DNA from: Bacteroidaceae bacterium
GTDB taxonomy: Bacteria > Bacteroidota > Bacteroidia > Bacteroidales > Bacteroidaceae
Length of the DNA: 36,848 nt
Direction of reading: 5' to 3'
Assembly: GCA_017503235.1 (NCBI GenBank)
Contig: JAFVTL010000044.1
Location: 1-36,848, forward strand
Shown: piece after piece, positions 1-8,163 of the stretch
Layout: every line of letters starts with the position of its first letter
Numbering within the stretch: the first letter of the stretch is position 1
Position numbers and translations under genes: made by a program
Notes under the pieces: model-generated
Seen by the model: the letters and a program-made list of their open reading frames with translations, nothing else
The model's database searches: none
What the model was told of the DNA's origin: nothing

Positions 1-310
1 AATTGGGGGACAATTATAAAATATGCTACAACTCCTCCCCGGGCAGGGGAGGTGTCCGTAGGACGGAGGGGTGATATTCAGCGGCAGGATCTACACCCAC
101 TCGTCGCTACTATACCCCCTCCGCTTCGCTCGTCCCCCTGATATGGGGACAGTTATGGATACTACTTCTTCCAAATTGGGGGACAATTATGAGAGATGCT
201 ACAACTCCTCCCCGGGCAGGGGAGGTGGCCGTAGGACGGAGGGGTGATATTCATCGGCAGGTTCTACCTCCCCTCCGCTTCGCTCGTCCCCCTAAGAGAG
301 GGACAGTTAT
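1..310. repeat. Two direct copies of a GC-rich palindromic intergenic repeat
   Basis: Copy 1 spans about 1-155 and copy 2 about 174-310, separated by 18 unrelated bases. Both begin with AATTGGGGGACAATTAT and end with a GGGACAGTTATG-like sequence. Inside each is a perfect 7-bp hairpin (CCTCCCC, loop GGGCA, GGGGAGG), then GTAGGACGGAGGGGTGATAT, then CCTCCGCTTCGCTCGTCCCC, which is partly complementary to the preceding G-rich stretch. Copy 1 is longer in its middle. No protein signal was recognised. The organisation resembles dispersed REP-like palindromic elements; that it is multicopy in the genome is an inference. Copy 1 may start before the window. Confidence 0.75.
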
Positions 311-351
311 GCGGAATGCAAGGCGAAGCTGTATCAAAATACACTTTCCAT

Positions 352-439
352 CCGCTGATGACGCTGATAACGCCGATTTTTCATCTTTATATTATACCGA
401 ATGGTTATTATTTATCTGCGCAATCTGCGCAATCTGCGG
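352..439. repeat. Imperfect inverted repeat built of 9-nt units
   Basis: The left arm (352-377) contains GCTGATGAC then GCTGATAAC then GCCGAT. The right arm (414-439) contains ATCTGCGCA twice and then ATCTGCGG. The reverse complement of the left arm matches the right arm at 19 of 26 positions. The 36-nt centre is AT-rich. The open frames crossing it have a low-complexity three-residue period and are not credible genes. Confidence 0.6.
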
Positions 440-490
440 ACGAAAAAAATAAAAGAGGCATTTTTGACACACCCTCCTACAGAAACAAGA

Positions 491-532
491 AAGTTCAGCC
501 TAACTGTCTGTGTACCAGTTGCGGCTGAACTT
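491..532 (-). terminator. Likely terminator of the acyl-CoA synthetase gene
   Basis: A perfect 10-bp stem (AAGTTCAGCC 491-500 with GGCTGAACTT 523-532) encloses a second 5-bp stem (AACTG/CAGTT). On the minus strand it lies about 50 nt after the stop codon of the 586-2391 gene and is followed by a broken T-rich tract (TTTCTTGTTTCT), so termination may be moderate. Confidence 0.6.
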
Positions 533-585
533 CTGAAGGTGAGTGTTTCTCTTACTATATATAAAAGGAGGCAAACACCCTTAAG

Positions 586-2391
586 TTATTCTTCGTACAT
601 CTTTTCGATAGCGGCAGCATAATTCTGATTGAGCACACTGCGCTTGATTTTCAAAGTATTGGTCAATTCACCCTTGGCCATACTGAACGGTTCGGGGAGC
701 AGGGTGAACTTCTTAATCTGTTCATAGTGAGCAAACTGCTGTTGCAGGGTGTCGATGCGTTCCTTGAACAACGCAATGACGGCCTCGTGCTGCAACAGCT
801 CGGCCATGCTTGCACAAGCAATGCCTTTCTCCTCGGCATATTTCTTCACCAAAGCGTAATCGGGCACAATCAGTGCGGACACGAATTTGCGCTCATCGGC
901 AATGATGGCTATCTGGTCGATGTAACGGTCCACCACCATCTTGGTTTCAATGGCCTGAGGAGCAATGTACTTGCCGTTCGAAGTCTTGAAAAGGTCCTTG
1001 ATGCGCTCGGTAAGGAACAGGAATCCGTCCTCTATATATCCGGCATCGCCCGTACGGAACCAACCGTCTTCGGTGAAGGCAGCCTTCGTTGCAGCCTCCT
1101 TCTTGTAATAACCCGGAGTGATAGCCGGTCCTTTGAGGAGTATCTCATTGTTCTCACCGAACTTCACCTGCATATGCGGCATTATCTTTCCGACCGAACC
1201 TACCTTGTGGTCGAAGTTATTCTCGCACGATACGGTAGCAATGGATTCGGTCAATCCGTAACCGGCCACCATATTGATACCTACCGAAAGAACAAAATCC
1301 TGCACATCGGGCGGAATGGCTGCCCCCGCGGTGGGGAAGAAACGGCCGCGGTCGAGTCCGATGGTCTTCTTCAGCAAACTATAGATGGTCTTTTCGTAGA
1401 ACTTGTACTTCAGATGCAGCAACATAGGCGCTGACTTGCCCTTGCATACATATTCTACATTGTGCTCACGACCCACCTTAATGGCATCGAGCATGAGTGT
1501 CTTCTTCAGTCCTGTGGCATTGTTGATGACTTCCTGCACACCGGCATAGACTTTCTCCCAGAAACGAGGTACACTGCACATGGCTGTAGGGCGAACCTCC
1601 TTGATGGTCATCTGAATGTCCTGCGGACGCAAGTTTACATTCAATTCGCATCCTACCGTCAAGCACCAACAAGTCCAGGCACGTTCGAACACGTGCGTAT
1701 AAGGCAGGAAGTTGATGACCACATCGTCTTCACCCAATCCGGGGAAACGTTCCTGATGGGCATACATCACCGATTCGAAACCGGCATGTGTCAGTATTAC
1801 GCCCTTGCTTTCGCCGGTCGTCCCGCTGGTATAGAGAATGTTTGAAAAGTCGGCTGTAGTCGATTCGGAAGTGCGCTTGTCCACTTCCGCCTGATGAGGA
1901 CACGAAGTGACAGTCTGCAACAAATCGTCCAGATAGATGGAAGATTCATCACGCGGATCGCGAACGACACTGCGGTCGAATATGATAATCTGCTTCAAGC
2001 TGGTACTGATGGGGGTAACCCGGAAAGCCACATCGTACTGTTGCTGTTCGCCCACAAACAGATAGCGGATTTGGGCATCCTCCAGAATGTAATGCACTTG
2101 AGCCTCCGAACTGGTGGCATAGAGAGGAACCGTCACGGCACGGATGCCGAAAGCTCCGAAGTCCACATAGAGGGATTCGGGCTTGTTCTGTGTAAACACA
2201 CCGATATTTTCCTGCACTCCCACGCCCAGTTCCAACAAAGCATTGGACAAAAGTGTCACAGTCTTTGAAAACTCATTCCATGTAATAGGAACCCAAGTAT
2301 TTGTCTTATAATCACGATGTTTCAATACGATACGGTCGCCGTATTTCTTTGCCTGCTGCTGGATTAAGTCTGAAAACAAAGTCTTGCTCAT
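586..2391 (-). CDS. fadD: Long-chain-fatty-acid--CoA ligase (AMP-forming)
   Basis: 601 aa, full length for an AMP-binding long-chain acyl-CoA synthetase. It activates fatty acids to acyl-CoA through an acyl-adenylate at the inner membrane face. Visible signatures are the P-loop YTSGTTGESKG (about residues 187-197), YGLTES (378-383), GWFRTGD (443-449, ATP ribose contact), the hinge ERIKDLFKTSNGKYIAP (462-478) and a C-terminal MAKGELTNTLKIKR carrying the likely catalytic lysine. It is a single-gene unit with its own promoter (2417-2446) and a 3' hairpin. Bacteroides lack a classical beta-oxidation regulon, so the likely role is activation of exogenous or recycled fatty acids for membrane lipids; that role is inferred. 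The chain-length preference cannot be read from sequence. The family is certain, the symbol less so. Confidence 0.9.
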   Translation of the reverse strand: MSKTLFSDLIQQQAKKYGDRIVLKHRDYKTNTWVPITWNEFSKTVTLLSNALLELGVGVQENIGVFTQNKPESLYVDFGAFGIRAVTVPLYATSSEAQVHYILEDAQIRYLFVGEQQQYDVAFRVTPISTSLKQIIIFDRSVVRDPRDESSIYLDDLLQTVTSCPHQAEVDKRTSESTTADFSNILYTSGTTGESKGVILTHAGFESVMYAHQERFPGLGEDDVVINFLPYTHVFERAWTCWCLTVGCELNVNLRPQDIQMTIKEVRPTAMCSVPRFWEKVYAGVQEVINNATGLKKTLMLDAIKVGREHNVEYVCKGKSAPMLLHLKYKFYEKTIYSLLKKTIGLDRGRFFPTAGAAIPPDVQDFVLSVGINMVAGYGLTESIATVSCENNFDHKVGSVGKIMPHMQVKFGENNEILLKGPAITPGYYKKEAATKAAFTEDGWFRTGDAGYIEDGFLFLTERIKDLFKTSNGKYIAPQAIETKMVVDRYIDQIAIIADERKFVSALIVPDYALVKKYAEEKGIACASMAELLQHEAVIALFKERIDTLQQQFAHYEQIKKFTLLPEPFSMAKGELTNTLKIKRSVLNQNYAAAIEKMYEE

Positions 2392-2416
2392 AGTATCTGT
2401 TACATTTAGTTGGCTA

Positions 2417-2446
2417 CAAAGTTATTGTTTTATTTGGAATTATCAA
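2417..2446 (-). promoter_or_regulatory. Bacteroides-type promoter of the acyl-CoA synthetase gene
   Basis: On the minus strand, TTG (2446-2444), a 19-nt spacer and TAACTTTG (2424-2417) match the Bacteroides primary sigma consensus TTTG-N19-20-TAnnTTTG. The expected start is near 2410, leaving a short leader before the ATG at 2391. Confidence 0.7.
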
Positions 2447-2545
2447 CCAACAAACGCGATTATTTTCACCAAGATTTCAAGCACTTAAAGTATTCTGCAA
2501 CAGGCATTAGTTGTAAATCCAACCAATTTATTCTTAATGAAAATA

Positions 2546-2576
2546 TCTGTTTTCCCACAAGAAAATATTATCTTTG
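2546..2576 (+). promoter_or_regulatory. Bacteroides-type promoter of the M20 deacylase gene
   Basis: TATCTTTG (2569-2576) is a perfect TAnnTTTG -7 element. A weak -33 element (TCTG, 2546-2549) lies 19 nt upstream. The ATG follows 28 nt after the box. Confidence 0.65.
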
Positions 2577-2603
2577 CACCCTCAAACGTATAGATATTGA
2601 TTT

Positions 2604-3668
2604 ATGACAGGCCTGACACATCAAACTGCCGAAGCCATTACATTGCTGAATGCACTCATAGGCATTCCGTCCATCAGCCGCGAAGAAGACAAGGCTGCAG
2701 ACTTCCTGCAGAACTACATCGAAGAAAGCGGCATCATGACACACCGTTCGGGTAACAACATCTGGTGCATCGCACCCGACTTCAACCCGGAGAAGCCTAC
2801 GATTCTGCTCAATTCGCACATCGACACCGTAAAGCCGGTAAACGGTTGGCGCAAGCATCCTTACACCGCCAAGGTAGACGATGACAAAATCTACGGGCTG
2901 GGCAGCAACGACGCCGGCGCAAGTGTGGTGTCGCTGTTCCAGACATTCAAGCATCTGTCAGGCACCAAGCAAGCATACAACCTCATCTACTTAGCTTCAT
3001 GCGAAGAGGAAGTCTCCGGCAAGAACGGAGTTGAAAGCGTACTGCCGTCGCTTCCCCCCATCGCACTGGCCATTGTAGGCGAGCCTACCGGCATGAATCC
3101 CGCCACCGCCGAAAAAGGGTTGATGGTATTGGACATCACCGCACATGGAAAAGCCGGACATGCGGCCCGCAACGAGGGAGAGAATGCCATCTACAAGATG
3201 ATGGACGACATACAATGGCTGCGCAATTACCAGTTTCCGAAGGTATCCCCTCTGTTGGGACCTGTCAAGATGAGTGTGACACAGATCAACGCCGGCACCC
3301 AACACAATGTAGTGCCCGACGAATGCAGCATTGTCGTCGACATTCGCAGCAACGAATGTTATTCCAACGAAGAACTGTTCAGCGAAATCTGTTCGCACAT
3401 CCAAAGTGAAGCAAAGGCCCGTTCATTCCGTCTGAATTCATCGAGCATCAGCACAGAACATCCTATCGTACAGCGTGCCATAGCCATGGGGCGCCAGCCG
3501 TTCGGTTCTCCGACCCTGTCCGACCAGGCTCTGATGAAATTCCCTACACTGAAGATAGGACCGGGAGATTCGGCACGTTCACACACGGCCGACGAATACA
3601 TTTTCATACACGAGATTGAAGAAGCCATTGATTTGTACATCCAGTTGCTGGACGGACTAGTGATTTAA
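2604..3668 (+). CDS. argE: M20 family deacylase, ArgE/DapE-like
   Basis: 354 aa, a zinc-dependent M20 amidohydrolase. Metal-site motifs are present: SHIDT (H72, D74), GSNDAG (bridging D103), SCEEE (catalytic and ligand Glu near 134-135), GEPT (E160) and a C-terminal SHTADE histidine near 327. The dimerisation (lid) domain is in the middle, with GKAGHAAR near 182-188. It most resembles the acetylornithine/succinyl-diaminopimelate deacylase group. Bacteroides make arginine through N-succinylated intermediates, so the substrate may be N-succinyl-citrulline or -ornithine rather than the acetyl form; this is inference. It stands alone, not in an arg operon, and converges on the envelope operon with only 45 bp between the stop codons. 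Confidence 0.78.
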   Translation: MTGLTHQTAEAITLLNALIGIPSISREEDKAADFLQNYIEESGIMTHRSGNNIWCIAPDFNPEKPTILLNSHIDTVKPVNGWRKHPYTAKVDDDKIYGLGSNDAGASVVSLFQTFKHLSGTKQAYNLIYLASCEEEVSGKNGVESVLPSLPPIALAIVGEPTGMNPATAEKGLMVLDITAHGKAGHAARNEGENAIYKMMDDIQWLRNYQFPKVSPLLGPVKMSVTQINAGTQHNVVPDECSIVVDIRSNECYSNEELFSEICSHIQSEAKARSFRLNSSSISTEHPIVQRAIAMGRQPFGSPTLSDQALMKFPTLKIGPGDSARSHTADEYIFIHEIEEAIDLYIQLLDGLVI

Positions 3669-3713
3669 GGAAATGCCGGCTCGGGATTCCGCAAAAAAAC
3701 AGATGATAGCGGC

Positions 3714-4982
3714 TTAACGCCCCAGCCAGTGTTCCGGATTCAGTTTGGCGGTTTCCTTACGAAGCTGGAAATGGAGCACGACGTTGCCCGACGCATCCTT
3801 GGCAATGGTACCAATCACATCCTTAGTAGAGACCTTGGCACCTTTCTTCACCGAAACGGAGGAAAGGTTGCAATAGACGGAGATGTAGTTTCCGTGACGG
3901 ACAAGCACATTGTTCATTCCATTGTATTTGAAGATGGTGGACACTTCACCGTCAAAGATAGCCCGTGCCTTGGCTCCGGCCTGTCCCTTGATGTCAATAC
4001 CTTTATTGTCCAACTTCACATTGCGCAATCCATCTACCGCATATTGTCCGTAACGGCTTACTATGACATAAGGCCCCGTGATAGGCATCGGCAAAATGCC
4101 CTTATTCTTTTCAAAGCTTCCGGAAAGCTGGCGGTCTTCGTTGTTCATATTGAACTTTTCAACGGTTCCCTTCTTTCCATCCTTTTTCTTCGGAGCCGTT
4201 TTACCTTCCTTAGCCGCCTTCTTACGAGCTTCTTCCTCTGCACGCTTCCTTGCCTTTTCCAGTTCCTGTTCAATCAGGCGGTCAATCTGCGCATTCAACT
4301 TTTGGGCTGAACGCTTCTTCTTGTTTATTTCGCTCTGGATACTGCTCTGCTTCTTTTTCAGACGGGTGAGAATGGTCTGCCTTTCCTTTTCCTGCTTTTC
4401 CAATTTCTGTCGGGCCGCTTCGCTTTCTTTCAGCAAGTCCTCCTTTACGGCACGCGTGTCTTCAACCTGCGACTTCTTGGTGTTAACTTGTTTCTGTTTG
4501 CGTTCTATCTCCATTCCCTGAAGGCGCTGGTAGTTGGCATATTCACGCACATAACGCATACGACGATAAATCTGACTCAAGTTATCAGCCGAAAAAATGA
4601 ACATCAGCTTTTCCTGAATGGACTTGTTCCTATAAAGATACTGAACAGAAAGCTTATATTTGTCCTTTTTATCGGACAATTCGCGCTGCAAAGCATCCAA
4701 CTGACGTTGCAAGGCATTGATTTCCGCATCGAGCGTTTTCATATCGCGTTCGATGGTCTCGATATATCGTTTACGCTCTGCGATTTGTCCGGTCAGTAAT
4801 GCCAGATTGTCCAATTGGCTTTTCACATCCTTTTTAGTAGAGCTCAACAATGATTCCGACTCGGCAATTTGCTGCTGGAGCTCACTCCGCTGCGATTCCA
4901 AATCCTTGATTTTCTGCGAGGTCTGCGCCTGCAAACTTAAACAGATAAAGAACATTGTCACTATAAAGAAGATGCTTCTCAT
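3714..4982 (-). CDS. envC: Murein hydrolase activator, EnvC-like, degenerate M23 domain
   Basis: 422 aa. An N-terminal signal peptide (MRSIFFIVTMFFICLSLQAQ) is followed by a long charged coiled coil (about residues 22-260), a lysine-rich linker, and a C-terminal LytM/M23 domain (about 300-422). The usual M23 zinc ligands are lost: HxxxD is replaced by NKGID, and the HxH motif reads HFQ (LHFQLR). This fits EnvC/NlpD-type proteins, which activate periplasmic N-acetylmuramoyl-L-alanine amidases during septum splitting and do not cut peptidoglycan themselves. It is last in the dut-TPR-DUF4292 operon, two bases after the previous stop. Loss of catalysis is read from the motifs; the partner amidase is not in this window. 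Confidence 0.85.
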   Translation of the reverse strand: MRSIFFIVTMFFICLSLQAQTSQKIKDLESQRSELQQQIAESESLLSSTKKDVKSQLDNLALLTGQIAERKRYIETIERDMKTLDAEINALQRQLDALQRELSDKKDKYKLSVQYLYRNKSIQEKLMFIFSADNLSQIYRRMRYVREYANYQRLQGMEIERKQKQVNTKKSQVEDTRAVKEDLLKESEAARQKLEKQEKERQTILTRLKKKQSSIQSEINKKKRSAQKLNAQIDRLIEQELEKARKRAEEEARKKAAKEGKTAPKKKDGKKGTVEKFNMNNEDRQLSGSFEKNKGILPMPITGPYVIVSRYGQYAVDGLRNVKLDNKGIDIKGQAGAKARAIFDGEVSTIFKYNGMNNVLVRHGNYISVYCNLSSVSVKKGAKVSTKDVIGTIAKDASGNVVLHFQLRKETAKLNPEHWLGR

Positions 4983-4984
4983 GC

Positions 4985-5806
4985 TCAGAATAATATTTTA
5001 ATCAAATCCGCCAATTCCACTTTCTGGTATTTTGAGGAAATAGTAGTATGGGATTCCCAATCTCCATTGACCGACAAACGGGACAAATGCAAGACTGCGG
5101 AAAGCGGGCGTTTGCTTCCTTCAAAGGATGCTTCCATGTGCGTAGGAAACATATCCTGCGCCAACAAACGGAAATCGGCATACGTCCAATGCACTCCATA
5201 AGCCGTACCCATCAGACCTATCTCACTACGTGTCAATCTTCCCTCCGGCAACTCCGTCAGATAACGATAACTGAAAGGCTTTCCTTTCCGGAGTTCCCAG
5301 CTCGCCTTATCCGTACCCAGTTCGCACTTGAAATCCCGCTCAGACAAACGACTTTTACCCGGCGCAAACATCTCATTCAAGAACAAGGCTTGCAACATAT
5401 CATAAGTCAAATCCACATGCGAAAGCGCTTTCAACTCCTCAAACGAAACCCGTACATACCGTTTGTTAATACGGTCAACCACCAACATACCTTCCGGCGT
5501 TATTTCCGCTCGTCCGATTTCTATCCCTAACAAAGGAGCCAAAGACAATTGGATAACCTCCCCACGCTTGATTCGCAAAGAGCCCCCCACACTAGTCGAT
5601 TTCTTCCCGTCCGCCTTTAACTCCAATGTCATACGGGCGGTTACCGCTTGCCACTTGTTCTGGGAAGAAAGCACCTTTTCAACATACTCATTTTTGTCCA
5701 TTCCATCGATGGATAGGGACTTTTCTGCTCTTTTGGTCGTAGAACAGGACATCATCCACAAGGCAGAAAACAACATGCAGAACAAATAGACCAGAGACTT
5801 TTTCAT
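4985..5806 (-). CDS. DUF4292 lipoprotein, LolB/LolA-like candidate
   Basis: 273 aa. A lipoprotein signal peptide ends at the lipobox WMMSC (Cys21). The body matches the Bacteroidota DUF4292 type: an early stretch on mean tract length-scale beta strands (TARMTLELKADGKK, GGSLRIKRGEVIQLSLAP, LLGIEIGRAEITPEGMLVVD), then NKRYVRVSFEEL. The pattern 'coat-like beta sheet, then a hydrophobic half-barrel' resembles LolA/LolB carriers that receive lipoproteins at the outer membrane. That function is inference from pattern and operon context, not demonstrated. Its ATG overlaps the upstream TPR gene's stop by 4 nt, implying translational coupling, and envC follows after 2 nt. Confidence 0.75.
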   Translation of the reverse strand: MKKSLVYLFCMLFSALWMMSCSTTKRAEKSLSIDGMDKNEYVEKVLSSQNKWQAVTARMTLELKADGKKSTSVGGSLRIKRGEVIQLSLAPLLGIEIGRAEITPEGMLVVDRINKRYVRVSFEELKALSHVDLTYDMLQALFLNEMFAPGKSRLSERDFKCELGTDKASWELRKGKPFSYRYLTELPEGRLTRSEIGLMGTAYGVHWTYADFRLLAQDMFPTHMEASFEGSKRPLSAVLHLSRLSVNGDWESHTTISSKYQKVELADLIKILF

Positions 5807-7614
5807 CGCTCAAAATATTTTTTGTTCGCTATCTTCCTTCGCAACAGCTTCAGTTCTTTGGCATCACGTTTGTCAGTTTCCTCCACCGCTTCATTGGCCA
5901 GTTTCTCCGCTTGCTTCCAATATTCAACGGCGCTTTCCACTTCACCCAATTTATAATAAATATCACCGCAATGTTCCACTACCACCGAGCTTTGGTCGCC
6001 ACCATTCTGCATGGCCTGGTCCATATAGATACGAGCTTCGGCATACTTCCCCTTCTCGAACAAAATCCAAGCATACGTATCCAGATAAGTGCCGTTACTT
6101 GGTTCAGCCTTTACCGTACGGTAACTCATCTCTTCGGCTTTGTCCAAATCCTTCCGTTCGACCGACAAATAATAGGCATAATTATTCAACACACCAATAT
6201 TATCCGGCTTATACACCAATGCAGAATCATAGGCAGCATAAGCCTCAGTATTCATTTTCTTGTCGTGGTAAAGGTCGCCCATGATGGAATAAAAATCAGA
6301 TGCCATACCCTTATCTGTTGTTGGAGTTATTTGGCGCACCCCCTTCTTGAAGACTTCCAACGCCTCTTCTTTTTGCTGCTTCTGATAATGGGCAAGCCCT
6401 AAATAATAATAGAACTCCAATGATTCAGGCAAGTATTCTACGGCTGGAGTACATATCGCTATTACTTCATCCATATTATTACGACGAATAGCGAATTGCA
6501 GAAGCTGAAGATAAGCCGATTTGGTTTCGGGATCTATTTCGAGGACTTTGAATAATACGGGCTCTGCTTGTTTGTCCATCCCCTTGGACAAATAATAACG
6601 GGCAGCCAGCATAGCGACATCCGCTGTTTCCTGCTCCTGAGCCAGCATCGTATCAAACAGAGTCATGATGCGAGTGCTGTCCTTATCTCCCATTTCTGAA
6701 CGTACAATCAAGCGGTTCAACAAACCGGTCTTCGCATCAACACCGACCTTCTCATTCAACAAGATTGAGTCGACCTGTTCCTTATACAGACTATCCATCC
6801 CCGTCTTTTCATAATAACCCGCCAAAGAAAGCATGGCCGGCACATAGTCAGGTTCTTTCTGCAACACGTCTTTATAGATGGAATAAGCGGCAGAGTCCTT
6901 ATCATTTTCCATATACACATCGCCCAAGATTGTCAGATATCGCATATCATAAGGATATTCCTTCACCAGATTTTCTATTTCAGAGAAAGCCTGTTCCTGA
7001 TTATCCAAGGCGAGATACATGCGGAACTTCTCCATACTGATCTGCTCTGATTTACCGTCAATACGTTCCAAACGGTTCAAGGTGTTGATGACTTGCGTAT
7101 AGTCTTTGGTGCGATTATACAAGTCGACAAGAGTCAATAAAGGTTCCAAGCGTGAGGGGAACTGAGCGGACATGTCTTCAAGCACGTCAATTGCCTTCAG
7201 GTTCTCACCCCTGTTCTGATAATATGCAGCCAAAGTTTGTTTATACCAGTAATTCTCCGGTTCAGCTGCCACAGCAACTTTCAAGGCTGATTCACCCCGT
7301 TGATGCTGCCCCAAGTACATATAAAATTGAGACAATTCATATTGAACGACAGCGCTATTGGGGTGAATAGCCAGACAATGGCTATACATATCGAATGCTT
7401 CATCCCAAGCCCCCTTTTCCTTCAGCCGTACCGCCTCGTAGAAATAATAGTCAAACTTTCGTTGCTGGCTGGGAGAAAGTTCCGGAGCATCCAGAGCAGA
7501 AACTTTCGATGGAATGGCACTTTTTCGAAACATTCCACACGAAACCAAACAGCATAGCAAGCCAACGCACAGCAATGCCTTCATTACTCCCAAACTCAAA
7601 CGGTGACTCATCAT
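5803..7614 (-). CDS. Tetratricopeptide-repeat lipoprotein
   Basis: 603 aa. It has a lipoprotein signal with lipobox LVSC (Cys26), followed by about 560 residues of consecutive TPR helices. Recognisable units include AFDMYSHCLAIHPNSAVVQYELSQ, AYSIYKDVLQKEPDYVPAML and AYAAYDSALVYKPDNIGVLN shortened here to cores such as HPNSAVVQYE and KPDNIGVLNNYAYYL. TPR solenoids are protein-protein scaffolds, so it probably organises envelope partners from a membrane anchor. The ATG directly abuts the dut stop codon (TAA then ATG). A start at Met11 would give a more typical signal peptide and is a real alternative. No enzymatic domain is visible. Confidence 0.85.
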   Translation of the reverse strand: MMSHRLSLGVMKALLCVGLLCCLVSCGMFRKSAIPSKVSALDAPELSPSQQRKFDYYFYEAVRLKEKGAWDEAFDMYSHCLAIHPNSAVVQYELSQFYMYLGQHQRGESALKVAVAAEPENYWYKQTLAAYYQNRGENLKAIDVLEDMSAQFPSRLEPLLTLVDLYNRTKDYTQVINTLNRLERIDGKSEQISMEKFRMYLALDNQEQAFSEIENLVKEYPYDMRYLTILGDVYMENDKDSAAYSIYKDVLQKEPDYVPAMLSLAGYYEKTGMDSLYKEQVDSILLNEKVGVDAKTGLLNRLIVRSEMGDKDSTRIMTLFDTMLAQEQETADVAMLAARYYLSKGMDKQAEPVLFKVLEIDPETKSAYLQLLQFAIRRNNMDEVIAICTPAVEYLPESLEFYYYLGLAHYQKQQKEEALEVFKKGVRQITPTTDKGMASDFYSIMGDLYHDKKMNTEAYAAYDSALVYKPDNIGVLNNYAYYLSVERKDLDKAEEMSYRTVKAEPSNGTYLDTYAWILFEKGKYAEARIYMDQAMQNGGDQSSVVVEHCGDIYYKLGEVESAVEYWKQAEKLANEAVEETDKRDAKELKLLRRKIANKKYFER

Positions 7615-8052
7615 TTACTTCTTACCAGTATGTCCGAAACCTCCTGCACCACGCTCGGTCTCATCAAGCACTTCTACTTCCTGCCATTCCGCCTGTTCAT
7701 GACGCGCAATCACCATTTGGGCAATGCGTTCACCGTCTTCCACTACAAATTCTTCCGAAGACAAATTGACCAGAATAACACAAACTTCGCCACGATAATC
7801 CGCATCAATCGTACCCGGTGAGTTCAACACGCCGATTCCTTTCTTAATAGCCAACCCACTACGAGGACGTACCTGAGCTTCAAACCCCGGAGGGAGAGCC
7901 ATAAACAATCCGGTTGGCACCAGACAACGTTGCAAAGGTTTCAAAACAATGGGTTCACTGAGGTTCGCACGAAGATCCATGCCTGCCGACAGCTCTGTGG
8001 CATATTGAGGCAACGGATGCTTTGACTTATTGATAACTTGAACTTTTAACAT
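7615..8052 (-). CDS. dut: dUTP diphosphatase
   Basis: 145 aa from the ATG at 8052, normal for trimeric dUTPases. It hydrolyses dUTP to dUMP and pyrophosphate in the cytoplasm, keeping uracil out of DNA and feeding dTMP synthesis. The five motifs are visible in order: [27 protein letters not shown] (with the catalytic Asp), GERIAQMV and the C-terminal GGFGHTG. The frame extends 9 nt upstream to a TTG at 8061, but [10 protein letters not shown] is the family-typical N-terminus, so ATG 8052 is preferred. It heads the envelope operon. A weak -7-like TAAATTCG lies at 8075-8082 on the minus strand. Confidence 0.95.
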   Translation of the reverse strand: MLKVQVINKSKHPLPQYATELSAGMDLRANLSEPIVLKPLQRCLVPTGLFMALPPGFEAQVRPRSGLAIKKGIGVLNSPGTIDADYRGEVCVILVNLSSEEFVVEDGERIAQMVIARHEQAEWQEVEVLDETERGAGGFGHTGKK

Positions 8053-8136
8053 GTCAAACAATTTGATGATTGTGCGAATTTACACATTTCAATGGATTTA
8101 TCCTTATGTTTAACTTATATTTTAAGGGAAGTTTTA

Positions 8137-8144
8137 TACTTTTG
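8137..8144 (+). promoter_or_regulatory. -7 promoter element of dgt
   Basis: TACTTTTG matches TAnnTTTG exactly, 20 nt before the dgt ATG. No clear -33 TTTG is seen at the expected distance. Confidence 0.5.
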
Positions 8145-8163
8145 TGTAATAAATCATTGAATT

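Noticed and set aside
189-622. Three overlapping plus-strand open frames near the window start
   Set aside because: They cross palindromic and 9-nt-periodic repeats, lack family resemblance and show repeat-derived low complexity.
727-2268. Plus-strand open frames inside the acyl-CoA synthetase gene
   Set aside because: Shadow frames of a clear minus-strand enzyme with complete AMP-binding motifs.
3669-3713. Terminator between the M20 gene and envC
   Set aside because: Only a weak GCCGC/GCGG pairing around a T-run on the minus strand; not convincing enough to annotate.
8043-8061. TTG start for dut at 8061
   Set aside because: ATG at 8052 gives the family-typical N-terminus; the TTG extension adds only three residues.
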